Of a stretch of 64,000 nucleotides of DNA, positions 43,794 to 52,482 are shown piece by piece. Numbering within the stretch: position 1 is the stretch's first letter; each line of letters starts with the position of its first letter. A program made the position numbers and the translations under genes. This stretch comes from Arenibacter echinorum (GTDB taxonomy: Bacteria; Bacteroidota; Bacteroidia; Flavobacteriales; Flavobacteriaceae): assembly GCF_003259375.1 (NCBI RefSeq), contig NZ_QLLN01000008.1, forward strand, positions 124,001 to 188,000. Reading direction: 5' to 3'. The notes below the pieces were generated by a model. The model was not told the origin of the DNA and did no database searches. It worked only from the letters and a program-made list of their open reading frames with translations.

Positions 43794-46262
43794 TTGAGAC
43801 TTTTTAAACTTTTTTTTCTTGTCGTTTTAGCATTTTCGGCAACCATTCTAAAAGCACAAACGGCTACCATAACCGGTGTGGTTTTTGATGAAAACCAAAC
43901 ACCTTTGTCCAATGTTAATATTACATCCAAAAACCAAGGGACTTTTTCCGATGTGAACGGGTTTTATATATTGGAAATTATTGCGGACCAGGAAACAACA
44001 ATAACCTTTTCACATCTTGGAAACGAAAAGCTAATTCTCAAAGATCTAATTCTAAATACCAATGAGAATTATGAATTCAACCCTGTTCTAAAAAATGAGG
44101 CCATACTTATTGCCGAGGTTGTGGTAACCCCTTCCGGCAGTAGGTATGCTGAGGGAATTACAACCATTTCATCAGATATTGTTCGAAATATTCCAGGACC
44201 CAATGCGGGAGTGGAGAATATCCTAAAGCTTTTGCCCGGGGTTTCCTCCAACAATGAGCTTAGCACCCAGTACATGGTGAGAGGCGGCAATTTTGACGAA
44301 AATTTGGTGTATGTCAATGACATTGAGATCTATAGGCCCTTTTTAATACGCTCGGGACAACAGGAAGGCCTAAGTTTTATAAATAGTGACATGGTGGGAA
44401 ACCTACAATTTTCCGCTGGAGGCTTTCAAGCCAAATATGGCGATAAACTTTCTTCAGTTTTGGATATCAGCTATAAAACACCTGTTTCTTTCGGACTTAA
44501 AATAAACGCGACCCGCCTAGGGACTTCGACCACTTTGGAAAGTGTATCCAAGAACAAGAAATTATCTTCCTTGACCAGCATCAGGTCCCGGGACAACAGC
44601 CTCCTTGTAAATAGTCAGAACACCTCTGGAAACTACGACCCCTCTTTTTTTGACATTCAACAATATACTACCTACATATTTTCCAACAAATTTCGAATTA
44701 GCTACCTAGGAAATATTTCGATCAACAATTACAGAAACCAACCTTTTACCAGGCAGACCAATTTTGGTACCCTGAATGACATAAAAACTTTGACCGTCTA
44801 TTATTCCGGAAGTGAAAAAAACCAATATAGGACCAACTTAAACGCTCTGAAAGCGGAATACCAATTAAATGATAAAACCACTTTAAAGTTTATTTCCTCC
44901 CTGTATTTTAATAAGGAGCAAGAATATTCCGATGTAATATCCCAATACCGGCTTAGTGAATTAAATGCAGGTCTTGAAGACGATATCCCAGGGGAACCTA
45001 CGCCTATAAATGGCTTGGCCACACAATACAATCGGGCCAGAAATGATCTGGATGCTAAAATTTTCAATATGGAGCATAAAGGCCTCCATACTAAAGATAG
45101 AAATGCCATTTCATGGGGGCTTAAATACGAACATACCAATATTAGAGACCAAATTAGGGAGTCAGAATTCCTGGATTCTTTGGGATATATGGTACGACCT
45201 TCCAATGCTGGTTATAATCGCAATGAACCCGAAATACCCTTTGAGGCGCCCCTGTTGCCCTACGAGGGTATTATTGCCAGGAATTCGGTAAACACCCATA
45301 AACTATCAGGCTTTGCGCAATATAGCCATAGAGCACAATGGAACGATCACAACATATATTATAACATTGGAGTCAGGGCTAGCCATTGGGTCGTGAATGG
45401 CAAAAACCTAAAAAACAGCTCACATACCATATTTAGTCCCAGGGGCCAATTTTCCATAAAGCCAAATTGGACAAAAGATATGCTGTTCAGACTCTCGGGT
45501 GGAGTCTACCAACAGCCCCCATTGTACAGGGAACTAAGGGATAACAATGGTATTATTCATCCGGAGGTGAAGGCCCAAAAATCCTATCATATTGTATTAG
45601 GAAACCAATACAGTTTTAAATTGTGGCAAAGTCCGTTTACGTTGATCGGAGAGGCCTATTGGAAAAAAATGACCCATGTAAATCCCTATACCTTGGAGGA
45701 TGTACGTATAAGATATGCAGCCCAAAACAATGCAAAAGCCTACGCATATGGGGCAGAATTAAGGCTAAACGGCGCCTTTGTTCCCGGTACAGAGTCTTGG
45801 TTTAGCTTAGGCTACCTGAAAACAGAGGAGAACATTAATGAACGGGGCTATATTTCAAGGCCCACAGACCAGCGCTTAAAGGTCGGTATTCTCTTTCAGG
45901 ACTATATGCCAGAGGTACCGGACCTTAAAATGTATCTGAACCTAGTTTATAATACAGGTCTGCCCGGAGGTTCACCTAGCTATACCGACCCCTACCTTTA
46001 TCAAAATAGATTAAGGGATTATAAGCGTGCAGATTTGGGAATTTCCTATATTTTTGTGGGAGCTAATAAATCCAATAGCAAAAATTCATTTTTACGGGTT
46101 TTCAAGGATCTAAGTGGCGGCTTTGAAATATTTAATTTATTCAACAACCAAAATTCCATAACCAACACCTGGGTCAGGGATTTGGTAAATGAACAACAAT
46201 TTGCCGTACCCAATTTTATGACCGGCCGTATCTTAAATATAAAAATAGAGATGCGTTTTTAG
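43794..46262 (+). CDS. TonB-dependent outer-membrane receptor
   Basis: An 822-residue outer-membrane receptor. Signal peptide (1-22, ending LKAQ), CarboxypepD_reg-like domain (about 24-105), plug domain (about 115-230; NAGVENILKLLPGV and MVRGGNFDENLVYVNDIE), then a beta-barrel ending in an aromatic residue (EMRF). I place the start at a TTG at 43794, because the signal peptide begins there; the longer frame back to 43746 lies inside the upstream gene. No SusD partner follows, so a siderophore, cofactor or peptide is more likely than a polysaccharide. Substrate unknown. Confidence 0.9.
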   Translation: MRLFKLFFLVVLAFSATILKAQTATITGVVFDENQTPLSNVNITSKNQGTFSDVNGFYILEIIADQETTITFSHLGNEKLILKDLILNTNENYEFNPVLKNEAILIAEVVVTPSGSRYAEGITTISSDIVRNIPGPNAGVENILKLLPGVSSNNELSTQYMVRGGNFDENLVYVNDIEIYRPFLIRSGQQEGLSFINSDMVGNLQFSAGGFQAKYGDKLSSVLDISYKTPVSFGLKINATRLGTSTTLESVSKNKKLSSLTSIRSRDNSLLVNSQNTSGNYDPSFFDIQQYTTYIFSNKFRISYLGNISINNYRNQPFTRQTNFGTLNDIKTLTVYYSGSEKNQYRTNLNALKAEYQLNDKTTLKFISSLYFNKEQEYSDVISQYRLSELNAGLEDDIPGEPTPINGLATQYNRARNDLDAKIFNMEHKGLHTKDRNAISWGLKYEHTNIRDQIRESEFLDSLGYMVRPSNAGYNRNEPEIPFEAPLLPYEGIIARNSVNTHKLSGFAQYSHRAQWNDHNIYYNIGVRASHWVVNGKNLKNSSHTIFSPRGQFSIKPNWTKDMLFRLSGGVYQQPPLYRELRDNNGIIHPEVKAQKSYHIVLGNQYSFKLWQSPFTLIGEAYWKKMTHVNPYTLEDVRIRYAAQNNAKAYAYGAELRLNGAFVPGTESWFSLGYLKTEENINERGYISRPTDQRLKVGILFQDYMPEVPDLKMYLNLVYNTGLPGGSPSYTDPYLYQNRLRDYKRADLGISYIFVGANKSNSKNSFLRVFKDLSGGFEIFNLFNNQNSITNTWVRDLVNEQQFAVPNFMTGRILNIKIEMRF

Positions 46263-46381
46263 TACTGAAAAAAAGTTTTAATCAGCAAAATGAAAAGCAC
46301 ATTGGGCAATAACATTTTTAAGGCCCAATTGGAAGTATCCATCTAGATAATGTGCAGTATATAAAGAACAAATAGTAATAG

Positions 46382-47035
46382 ATGAAAAATATTTTTGTAA
46401 TAATTTCCGCCTTTATTTGCCTAGGTGTATCCGCTCAAAAGAACATTTATGAAAGTGAAAAGTTCGATGAATTGAGCCAAGATCATGCTAATTTGGCCAT
46501 TATCCCATTCTTGACCAATTTGGAATTGAAGGATGAAATATCCAGTGCAGAATTAAAAGATTTGGAAGAGAAGGAAGGCTACGCCGTACAGGACGCCCTG
46601 GAAACTTATTTTTCCCAAAGAAAAAAGAAAAAGAAATTTTCTGTTGACTTCCAGAACACAAAAAACACCAATGCCATCCTTAAACAAAAAGGTATTTCTT
46701 ACGACAACATTGATGTTTACAGCGTAAAGGAACTAGCACAGATTTTAGAAGTAGATGGCATTATAAGTGGTACTTTAGACTTAAACGTACTGCTATCCAA
46801 AGGTGTCCCTACAGAATTTAGCCTTCTAGATTATATTAAGGGTGATGCCAACTATGGCCGCATAGGAGTAAAAATAAGTGACGGTTTAACCGGCAAATTA
46901 CTTTGGAAATACGAAAAACAGATTAATAAGAAATCGGGAAAGAATACTACAGACCTCATCGATCTGATGATGAAACTTGCTTCCAGAAAATTCCCTTATG
47001 ACAGGGAACGCCCAAGAGATCGAAAAAAGAACTAA
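46382..47035 (+). CDS. Exported protein of unknown function
   Basis: A 217-residue secreted or periplasmic protein (signal peptide 1-19, ending VSAQ). A mixed alpha/beta part with NLAIIPFLTNLEL and VDGIISGTLDLNVLL resembles the CsgG/GNA1162-like fold seen in lipoproteins that assemble at the outer membrane, but the match is loose. The C-terminus is very basic (DRERPRDRKKN). The stop overlaps the convergent cysteine desulfurase stop by four bases. It follows the TonB receptor by 119 bp. Confidence 0.65.
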   Translation: MKNIFVIISAFICLGVSAQKNIYESEKFDELSQDHANLAIIPFLTNLELKDEISSAELKDLEEKEGYAVQDALETYFSQRKKKKKFSVDFQNTKNTNAILKQKGISYDNIDVYSVKELAQILEVDGIISGTLDLNVLLSKGVPTEFSLLDYIKGDANYGRIGVKISDGLTGKLLWKYEKQINKKSGKNTTDLIDLMMKLASRKFPYDRERPRDRKKN

Positions 47036-48180
47036 TTGGAACCATATTCCCTTAACACCTCAACAACATAATCCAATTCTTCTTTGGTATTATATTTTGA
47101 GAACGAAAAGCGCAAAGAAGGCTTTTCCATGTCTTCGGGAGAAAGTATTTCCGCAAGAACATGCGAACCAATATCGCTACCGGACTGGCATGCACTTCCT
47201 TTGGAACAGGCTATACCTTTTAGATCCAAATGAAACAATAACATCAGCGCCTTTTCAGGATCAAAAGGGAGGCGCACATTCACAAGGGTATAGGTACCGC
47301 CTTCCATGTCTCCGGAAAGACCATTAAAGGCCGCATCGGGAATTGCTTTGGATATTTTTTCTATAAAATATCTTTTTAGCTCCATCACATAATTCCTTTC
47401 CTCACCCAGGTGATCATAAGCCGCTTTAAAGGCCTCTTCCAAACCTACAATATTATGAAACGGTTCAGTTCCAGCCCTAAAACCACGTTCCTGCGATCCT
47501 CCAAAAATCAAGGGTTTTAGACCAGCGTTTCTTTTTATATAAGCAAATCCAACCCCTTTGGGACCATGAAATTTATGAGCCGCCGCAGTAAGGAAATGGG
47601 CATTGGATTTCTGCACATCCAATGGGAAATGTCCAATAGACTGTACCGTATCCGAATGAAATAAGGCATCATTTTCAAGACAAAGTTTGCCAACTGCCTC
47701 TATATCTATAATGTTTCCTATTTCATTGTTCACATGCATAAGACTCACTAATTTTTTACTTCCATCCCTCTTCAGCAACGACTCCAAATGGCCAAGATCC
47801 GGATTTCCATAGATATCCAAATCCACAAACATGAGATCTATACCATATTCTTTGACCAGCGCCTCCGCTGTATGCAAGACCGCATGATGCTCTATTTTTG
47901 AAGTAATCAAGGTTTTCACCCCAAGATCCCTAACACTGCACCTAAGAATCATATTGTCCGCTTCGGTACCTCCCGAAGTAAAGATTATCTCCGCTGGGTG
48001 AGCGTTTAAATACTTTGCAATAGTTTTTCTTGTTTTTTCAATAGCCGTTTTAGCTGTCCTTCCAAAACCATGGGAAGAAGATGGGTTACCATAGCAACTT
48101 GCCAGGGCATCTTGCATTTTTGAGATGACTTCCGGTCTAACCTGAGTGGTTGCGGCACTATCCAAATAAACCTTTTTCAT
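47032..48180 (-). CDS. Cysteine desulfurase (NifS/IscS-type)
   Basis: A PLP enzyme that takes sulfur from cysteine for Fe-S clusters or thiolation. YLDSAATTQVRPEV at the N-terminus, SSSHGFGR, the PLP lysine in AAHKFHGPKG, and the catalytic Cys in CSKGSACQSGSD near the C-terminus are as in IscS/NifS (group I). At 382 residues it is a little shorter than IscS (404). The longer frame to 48231 overlaps the -7 box TAATTTTG (48229-48236), so the ATG at 48180 is used. No isc or suf genes are adjacent. Confidence 0.92.
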   Translation of the reverse strand: MKKVYLDSAATTQVRPEVISKMQDALASCYGNPSSSHGFGRTAKTAIEKTRKTIAKYLNAHPAEIIFTSGGTEADNMILRCSVRDLGVKTLITSKIEHHAVLHTAEALVKEYGIDLMFVDLDIYGNPDLGHLESLLKRDGSKKLVSLMHVNNEIGNIIDIEAVGKLCLENDALFHSDTVQSIGHFPLDVQKSNAHFLTAAAHKFHGPKGVGFAYIKRNAGLKPLIFGGSQERGFRAGTEPFHNIVGLEEAFKAAYDHLGEERNYVMELKRYFIEKISKAIPDAAFNGLSGDMEGGTYTLVNVRLPFDPEKALMLLFHLDLKGIACSKGSACQSGSDIGSHVLAEILSPEDMEKPSLRFSFSKYNTKEELDYVVEVLREYGSN

Positions 48181-48228
48181 TAAAAAATAAATCAAATTAA
48201 AACCTTCCCCAACTCCAGGAAAGTTCGC

Positions 48229-48236
48229 CAAAATTA
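48229..48236 (-). promoter_or_regulatory. -7 promoter box TAATTTTG for the cysteine desulfurase gene
   Basis: Exact TAnnTTTG match 49 bp before the ATG at 48180. Confidence 0.45.
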
Positions 48237-48302
48237 CTCGAAATAAAGTTAATTTCCTGTAAAATGCTCATAAACCTCTAGGATTATAACCTATATTTCG
48301 AT

Positions 48303-48310
48303 TAAATTTG
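48303..48310 (+). promoter_or_regulatory. -7 promoter box TAAATTTG for the lipoprotein gene at 48315
   Basis: Exact TAnnTTTG match ending 4 bp before the ATG, so the mRNA is probably leaderless. Confidence 0.55.
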
Positions 48311-48314
48311 AGGC

Positions 48315-48824
48315 ATGAAAAATCTCTTGACTTTCCTTTTGTGCATATCCCTTTATTCATGCAATGATGGGGATTTAACCATAGAGACTATAGACTTTGA
48401 TGATATAGACATAGATTATTGTGACACTTCGGTATCGACCAGCACCACTTTATTCTTTAAAATTAACGGCAACGAAGCACTAATACTCACCCTAGCGAGT
48501 GGGACTCTTAAGAATGAAGCATCGGACGGAGAGGTTGAATATCCTATCTCAACTAGTACCTCCCTCACCTATCGTGATTTTTCCGATGATGTTTCCAGTG
48601 ATTATTTTTGCGATCTTATCCCTGTAACGGAACCTACGGTAATCGAAGAAATTGAGGCCGAGAGCGGTTCTGTACTTATAACCACTACAGAAATAGTTGA
48701 TGGTGAGAACACTTCATATGAACATACTATAAGGCTCAGCGAAATTACTTTTATCAACGAATCCAACAATCAGCGTATAACCGATTTAAGTATCAATGAT
48801 TTTGGGACTGTGACAACCAATTAA
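48315..48824 (+). CDS. Acidic lipoprotein of unknown function
   Basis: A 169-residue lipoprotein (lipobox SLYSC, Cys16) with an Asp-rich stretch directly after the anchor (DFDDIDIDYCD) and a Ser/Thr-rich beta body. Two more Cys (about residues 35 and 99) could form a disulfide. I do not recognise a family; small variable lipoproteins of this kind are frequent in flavobacteria. It converges on the Smr gene, with stops one base apart. Confidence 0.7.
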   Translation: MKNLLTFLLCISLYSCNDGDLTIETIDFDDIDIDYCDTSVSTSTTLFFKINGNEALILTLASGTLKNEASDGEVEYPISTSTSLTYRDFSDDVSSDYFCDLIPVTEPTVIEEIEAESGSVLITTTEIVDGENTSYEHTIRLSEITFINESNNQRITDLSINDFGTVTTN

Positions 48825-49373
48825 TTATGGGGTGTTCTGAAAAAAATAAACTTCCGTAGCCCCCATACCGTATTTCTGGTAGTCCGCGTCATAATACTTT
48901 GCGTTTTCGTACCGCTTAAAGAGATAATGTAGTTCTTCTTTCAAAATTCCTTCCCCGACTCCGTGAATAAATACAACCTTTTGTATCTTTTTACGAATAG
49001 CGAAATCCAGTTGACGTTTGGCCGTATCAAGTTGAAGGTTCAACATTTCAAAATTGGTCATTCCTTTTGTTGAGGGTGTTAACTTATCTATATGCAGATC
49101 AACTTCCATCTGTGGGGCGTATCGTTCCTTGGGCCTTATTTTCCTGCTGTGCCTATTCTTTGGCAATTCCTTCTCTGCCTTTATTTTGGCCACCTCAAAA
49201 TTGGACACTTTAATAGCATTGGAGCCGGCAATTTTCAATAATTCGTCCGCCGTATATTTCAATAAGAAACCGTCTTTACTTTCCACCGAAATTTGCCTAC
49301 CATTTATTTTTACCACAACCCCTTGAACAATATCATCAATGGCCTCAACTTGATCTCCTACCTTAAAATCCAT
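48825..49373 (-). CDS. Smr-domain (MutS2 C-terminal type) protein
   Basis: A 182-residue protein with an N-terminal DUF2027/KOW-like beta segment (FKVGDQVEAIDDIVQGVVV) and a C-terminal Smr domain (about 95-182) with the signatures VDLHIDKL and FIHGVGEGILKEEL. Smr domains nick or bind nucleic acid; recent work links MutS2-Smr proteins to collided ribosomes. There is no MutS ATPase part. Start overlaps the preceding gene's stop as TAATG. Confidence 0.85.
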   Translation of the reverse strand: MDFKVGDQVEAIDDIVQGVVVKINGRQISVESKDGFLLKYTADELLKIAGSNAIKVSNFEVAKIKAEKELPKNRHSRKIRPKERYAPQMEVDLHIDKLTPSTKGMTNFEMLNLQLDTAKRQLDFAIRKKIQKVVFIHGVGEGILKEELHYLFKRYENAKYYDADYQKYGMGATEVYFFQNTP

Positions 49374-49570
49374 TAGCTATTTTCTTTGTCTTTTTCCTCA
49401 TCCCTATTTTGATCTATACTCCACAACTGTGTGGTCTTGTAAAGACCAAACATTAAAAGGACAATTCCAATGCTCAATGCATATTCCTCATGCATTATAT
49501 AGTCTCCCAACCCAGCAATTACAGCTCCTGCCAGTATCAGCACCAAATAAAAAGTCCGTTTTGTTTTCAT
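49373..49570 (-). CDS. Small two-helix membrane protein
   Basis: A 65-residue protein with two hydrophobic segments (about 7-24 and 30-45) and a charged C-terminal tail (DQNRDEEKDKENS). No family recognised. It is upstream of and coupled to the Smr gene (TAATG junction). An exact -7 box TATTTTTG lies five bases before the ATG, which makes a real transcript likely. Confidence 0.7.
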   Translation of the reverse strand: MKTKRTFYLVLILAGAVIAGLGDYIMHEEYALSIGIVLLMFGLYKTTQLWSIDQNRDEEKDKENS

Positions 49571-49574
49571 TGCC

Positions 49575-49582
49575 CAAAAATA
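49575..49582 (-). promoter_or_regulatory. -7 promoter box TATTTTTG for the small membrane protein/Smr operon
   Basis: Exact TAnnTTTG match ending 4 bp before the ATG at 49570; leaderless arrangement. Confidence 0.55.
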
Positions 49583-49629
49583 ATAGTATTTTTCGGTAAA
49601 GAATTATATTAGTACTTTAAATAATCCTG

Positions 49630-49932
49630 ATGGCGATTCTCTTGGAACTGGAAAATTATATGCTGCCTTGTATGAACAAGCAGATTTTCGGCATTGAGTG
49701 TCCAGGTTGCGGAATTCAACGTTCTATTTCATATCTGTTGGACGGCAATTTTATAGAGGCCCTAAAGATATACCCGGCCATTTATACCATTATATTTCTA
49801 GTTGGTTTTATTGGTGCCTCCCTCTTGTTCGATATCAAAAACTCCTTTAAGATCAAAATCTATCTTTTATACCTAAACGCTGGAATCATCATAGTAAGTT
49901 ACATTTACAAAATGGTTCATCTAATACATTAA
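49630..49932 (+). CDS. DUF2752 membrane protein, copy 1
   Basis: A 100-residue membrane protein with the DUF2752 signature ECPGCGIQRS (Cys24, Cys27) directly before the first of two or three helices (about 45-65 and 72-92). The paired cysteines could bind metal or form a redox disulfide. Function unknown. Translation could also begin at the internal ATG of MLPCMNK (residue 11). It is the first gene of a tight cluster of four small membrane proteins (gaps 8 and 37 bp, then an 11-bp overlap). Confidence 0.82.
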   Translation: MAILLELENYMLPCMNKQIFGIECPGCGIQRSISYLLDGNFIEALKIYPAIYTIIFLVGFIGASLLFDIKNSFKIKIYLLYLNAGIIIVSYIYKMVHLIH

Positions 49933-49940
49933 AAAAAATT

Positions 49941-50279
49941 ATGGAACAACAAAAATTACCCAACGCAACACTAATATTGGTTTTCGGGATTATTTCAATA
50001 GTTACCTGCTGCTGCTATGGAATTATTGGACTGATATTTGGGATAATAGGCCTTATTCTAGCAAAAAAAGCCACTATGCTCTACGCAGTAAATCCCAGTA
50101 TGTATGAAGGCTACAACAATGTTAAATTAGGAAAAACCTTATCGATTATAGGTATTGTTTTGAATATTCTAGTAATCTTCTTTTTCATTTGGATTATCTC
50201 TATTATTGGTTGGGATGCATTACAGAACGAAGAACTTATGAGAGAGAGAATGGAAGATTATTTTCAAAACCTTCAATAG
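49941..50279 (+). CDS. CCC-motif small membrane protein
   Basis: A 112-residue protein with a short polar N-terminus, a helix containing three consecutive cysteines (TCCCYGIIG, about 22-30) at the membrane, and a second long helix (about 65-90). The name 'CCC motif membrane protein' is used for such proteins in Flavobacteriia. The juxtamembrane cysteines, as in CD225/IFITM proteins, could be acylated or metal-binding. The tail is acidic (NEELMRERMEDYF). It lies 8 bp after the DUF2752 gene. Confidence 0.78.
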   Translation: MEQQKLPNATLILVFGIISIVTCCCYGIIGLIFGIIGLILAKKATMLYAVNPSMYEGYNNVKLGKTLSIIGIVLNILVIFFFIWIISIIGWDALQNEELMRERMEDYFQNLQ

Positions 50280-50316
50280 ACTTTATTACAACCCATCAAT
50301 TTAATTAAGCACTTTT

Positions 50317-50601
50317 ATGGAAAACAACCAAACCCGTCCCAAACCGAACAACTATTTGGTTTTAGCGATTATCAGTACTGTATTCTGTTGCCTGATTCCT
50401 GGTATAGTGAGTATTGTGAATGCCGCCAAAGTAAATGAGGCCTATGCCCTAGGTAATTATGAACAGGCCGAAAGAGCTTCTAAAAATGCAAAAACATGGG
50501 CTATTGTTGGTATTGCCATAGCTGGCTTGTTTTGGCTCATATATATCGCCTTTTTTGGCTTAGCCCTTTTTGGAGGATTAATGAGCGGAGGTGATTTCTA
50601 A
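50317..50601 (+). CDS. CD225/dispanin family membrane protein
   Basis: A 94-residue two-helix protein of the CD225 (dispanin, IFITM-like) family: KPNNYLVLAIISTVFCC, then IPGIVSIVNAAKVNEAY as the conserved loop, NYEQAERASKNAKTW, and a second helix (about 62-85). In animals this domain alters membrane stiffness and fusion; bacterial members have no firm role. Its last 11 bp overlap the second DUF2752 gene. Confidence 0.85.
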   Translation: MENNQTRPKPNNYLVLAIISTVFCCLIPGIVSIVNAAKVNEAYALGNYEQAERASKNAKTWAIVGIAIAGLFWLIYIAFFGLALFGGLMSGGDF

Positions 50602-51004
50602 CAAAAAGAAAATATTTGGAATGATAGTTTTAGGAGTGGTATTCTTTGGAATACTGCTCCTTTATTTTTTCTACAACCCAAGTAGTTCCAACCACTTTCC
50701 TCAATGTCCATTTTTGACTGCCACAGGCTATTACTGTACGGGATGTGGAAGTCAGCGGGCACTGCACGATTTACTCCACTTGGATATAATTGGTGTAGCC
50801 AAACATAACCTACTCTTTATTCCTGCGTTTTTATTGATTGCCTACCATTGGGTTCGAAGCTATGCACCCGTAAAAGGCAAAGAAAGTTTACCAGATTTAA
50901 TATATCACCCCAAAACTCCCATGCTGCTATTGATAATAATTACCCTGTTCACTATTTTTAGGAATATAGACCTATATCCTTTTACCCTTTTGGCTCCAGA
51001 ATAA
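50591..51004 (+). CDS. DUF2752 membrane protein, copy 2
   Basis: A 137-residue membrane protein with a helix at 7-27, the DUF2752 motif QCPFLTATGYYCTGCGSQRA (three Cys, one CxxC pair), and two later helices (about 72-88 and 112-130). It starts with GTG inside the CD225 gene, so the two are coupled. Copy 1 and copy 2 share the CxGCGxQR core but little else. This is the last gene of the cluster. Confidence 0.82.
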   Translation: MISNKKKIFGMIVLGVVFFGILLLYFFYNPSSSNHFPQCPFLTATGYYCTGCGSQRALHDLLHLDIIGVAKHNLLFIPAFLLIAYHWVRSYAPVKGKESLPDLIYHPKTPMLLLIIITLFTIFRNIDLYPFTLLAPE

Positions 51005-51034
51005 AAAAAGCCCGTTACAATATCAATAACGGGC
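51003..51034 (-). terminator. Rho-independent terminator after rocD
   Basis: Reading leftward, GCCCGTTA and TAACGGGC with a 9-base loop are followed by seven T. No T-run on the plus strand. It overlaps the end of the DUF2752 copy 2 stop codon by one or two bases. Confidence 0.8.
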
Positions 51035-51057
51035 AATCTCTTTCGAGGTGTGGAATA

Positions 51058-52338
51058 TTATTTTTCAAACCGCTTAAGCGTTTGAATTATAATCCCAACA
51101 CATTCCAAAAGTTGTTCTTTATTCATCACTAAAGGAGGAGCGAACCTAATAATATTTCCATGGGTTGGTTTCGCCAAAAGTCCATTATCCCTTAATGCCA
51201 AACAAATGTCCCAAGCAGTTGAACTATCTTCCGTGTCGTTTATCAAAATGGCATTTAATAATCCTTTACCCCTGACAGCCTTTACAATATTACTATTTGG
51301 TATAAACTTATTGAGTTCTTCCCTGAACAGCATACCCAATTGATATGCATTTTCCGCAAGTCCTTCTTCTTTGACTACCTCTAGAGCAGCTATGCCCACT
51401 GCTGCTGCCACTGGATTACCTCCAAAAGTACTACCATGACTACCGGGTTTTATGACTTCCATGATTTCGTCATTGGCCAGAACTCCGGAGATCGGATAAG
51501 CTCCTCCTGAAAGCGCCTTTCCCAAAATTAATATGTCCGGTTTCACCTCTGGCGTACCACTGCAGTGCCTGTCGGGACAGCTACAATTGCCACAGGTAGC
51601 CAATAATTTACCTGTACGGGCTATTCCTGTCTGTACCTCATCGGCAATAAAAAGTACATTATGCTTTTTACACAATTCTCGCGCCTTGACAAGATAGTCA
51701 TCAGAAGGGACGTATACTCCAGCTTCTCCTTGAATTGGCTCAACAAGGAATCCAGCAATATTCTTATCACTTTCCAAAACCTCTTCCAAAGCGTTTATAT
51801 TATCGTACTCAATCTTAATAAAGCCTTCTGTATAAGGGCCATAGTTTTTGCGAGCAATAGGATCATTGGAAAATGAGATAATGGTAGTAGTCCGTCCATG
51901 AAAATTATTTTCACAAACAACAATCTGCGCCTGGTTTTCGGAAATACCTTTTTTCTCATAGGCCCATTTTCTACAAATTTTAAGAGCAGTTTCCACCGCT
52001 TCGGCCCCTGTATTCATGGGTAATAATTTGTTGTATCCAAATGTTTGTGAGGCCAACTTCTCAAATTTTCCGAGCATATCATTGTAGAATGCCCTGGAAG
52101 TCAAGGTTAGCGTTTGAGCCTGTTTTATCATGGCATTGACAATTTTAGGATGACAATGCCCTTGGTTTACTGCAGAATAGGCGGACAAAAAGTCGTAATA
52201 TTTTTTTCCTTCAACATCCCAAACAAAAACTCCCTCTCCCCTACTTAAAACAACAGGTAGCGGATGATAGTTGTGCGCTCCGAATTTTTCTTCCAATGCG
52301 ATGGCATCTTCAGAAGATAATTTTTCCAAAACCGACAT
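51058..52338 (-). CDS. rocD: Ornithine aminotransferase with a four-cysteine insert
   Basis: Transfers the delta-amino group of ornithine to 2-oxoglutarate, giving glutamate semialdehyde. [15 protein letters not shown]-like N-terminus (here [10 protein letters not shown]), [27 protein letters not shown] and the PLP Lys274 (ILGKALSGG) are typical. Unusually, residues 249-259 read [11 protein letters not shown]: four Cys spaced x2, x1 and x4, inserted between the cofactor Asp and Lys. It could hold a metal or Fe-S centre. I use the ATG at 52338 (426 residues); the frame extends 33 codons further with no similarity to the family. Confidence 0.92.
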   Translation of the reverse strand: MSVLEKLSSEDAIALEEKFGAHNYHPLPVVLSRGEGVFVWDVEGKKYYDFLSAYSAVNQGHCHPKIVNAMIKQAQTLTLTSRAFYNDMLGKFEKLASQTFGYNKLLPMNTGAEAVETALKICRKWAYEKKGISENQAQIVVCENNFHGRTTTIISFSNDPIARKNYGPYTEGFIKIEYDNINALEEVLESDKNIAGFLVEPIQGEAGVYVPSDDYLVKARELCKKHNVLFIADEVQTGIARTGKLLATCGNCSCPDRHCSGTPEVKPDILILGKALSGGAYPISGVLANDEIMEVIKPGSHGSTFGGNPVAAAVGIAALEVVKEEGLAENAYQLGMLFREELNKFIPNSNIVKAVRGKGLLNAILINDTEDSSTAWDICLALRDNGLLAKPTHGNIIRFAPPLVMNKEQLLECVGIIIQTLKRFEK

Positions 52339-52482
52339 GATTAAATAACTTTTAAATAAAACTTTAGCAATTCCTTCTTGGGGAGAGAAATCATCCTTCT
52401 TTTGTAGAGCACGCAAATTACGAATTGTAACTTGCATCCTAAAATTTTAGGACATTGAATTTTGATCGGAATAACCTACCAA

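Noticed and set aside
52339-52437. 33-codon N-terminal extension of rocD
   Set aside because: The ornithine aminotransferase family begins at or near the internal ATG; the extension has no similarity to the family.
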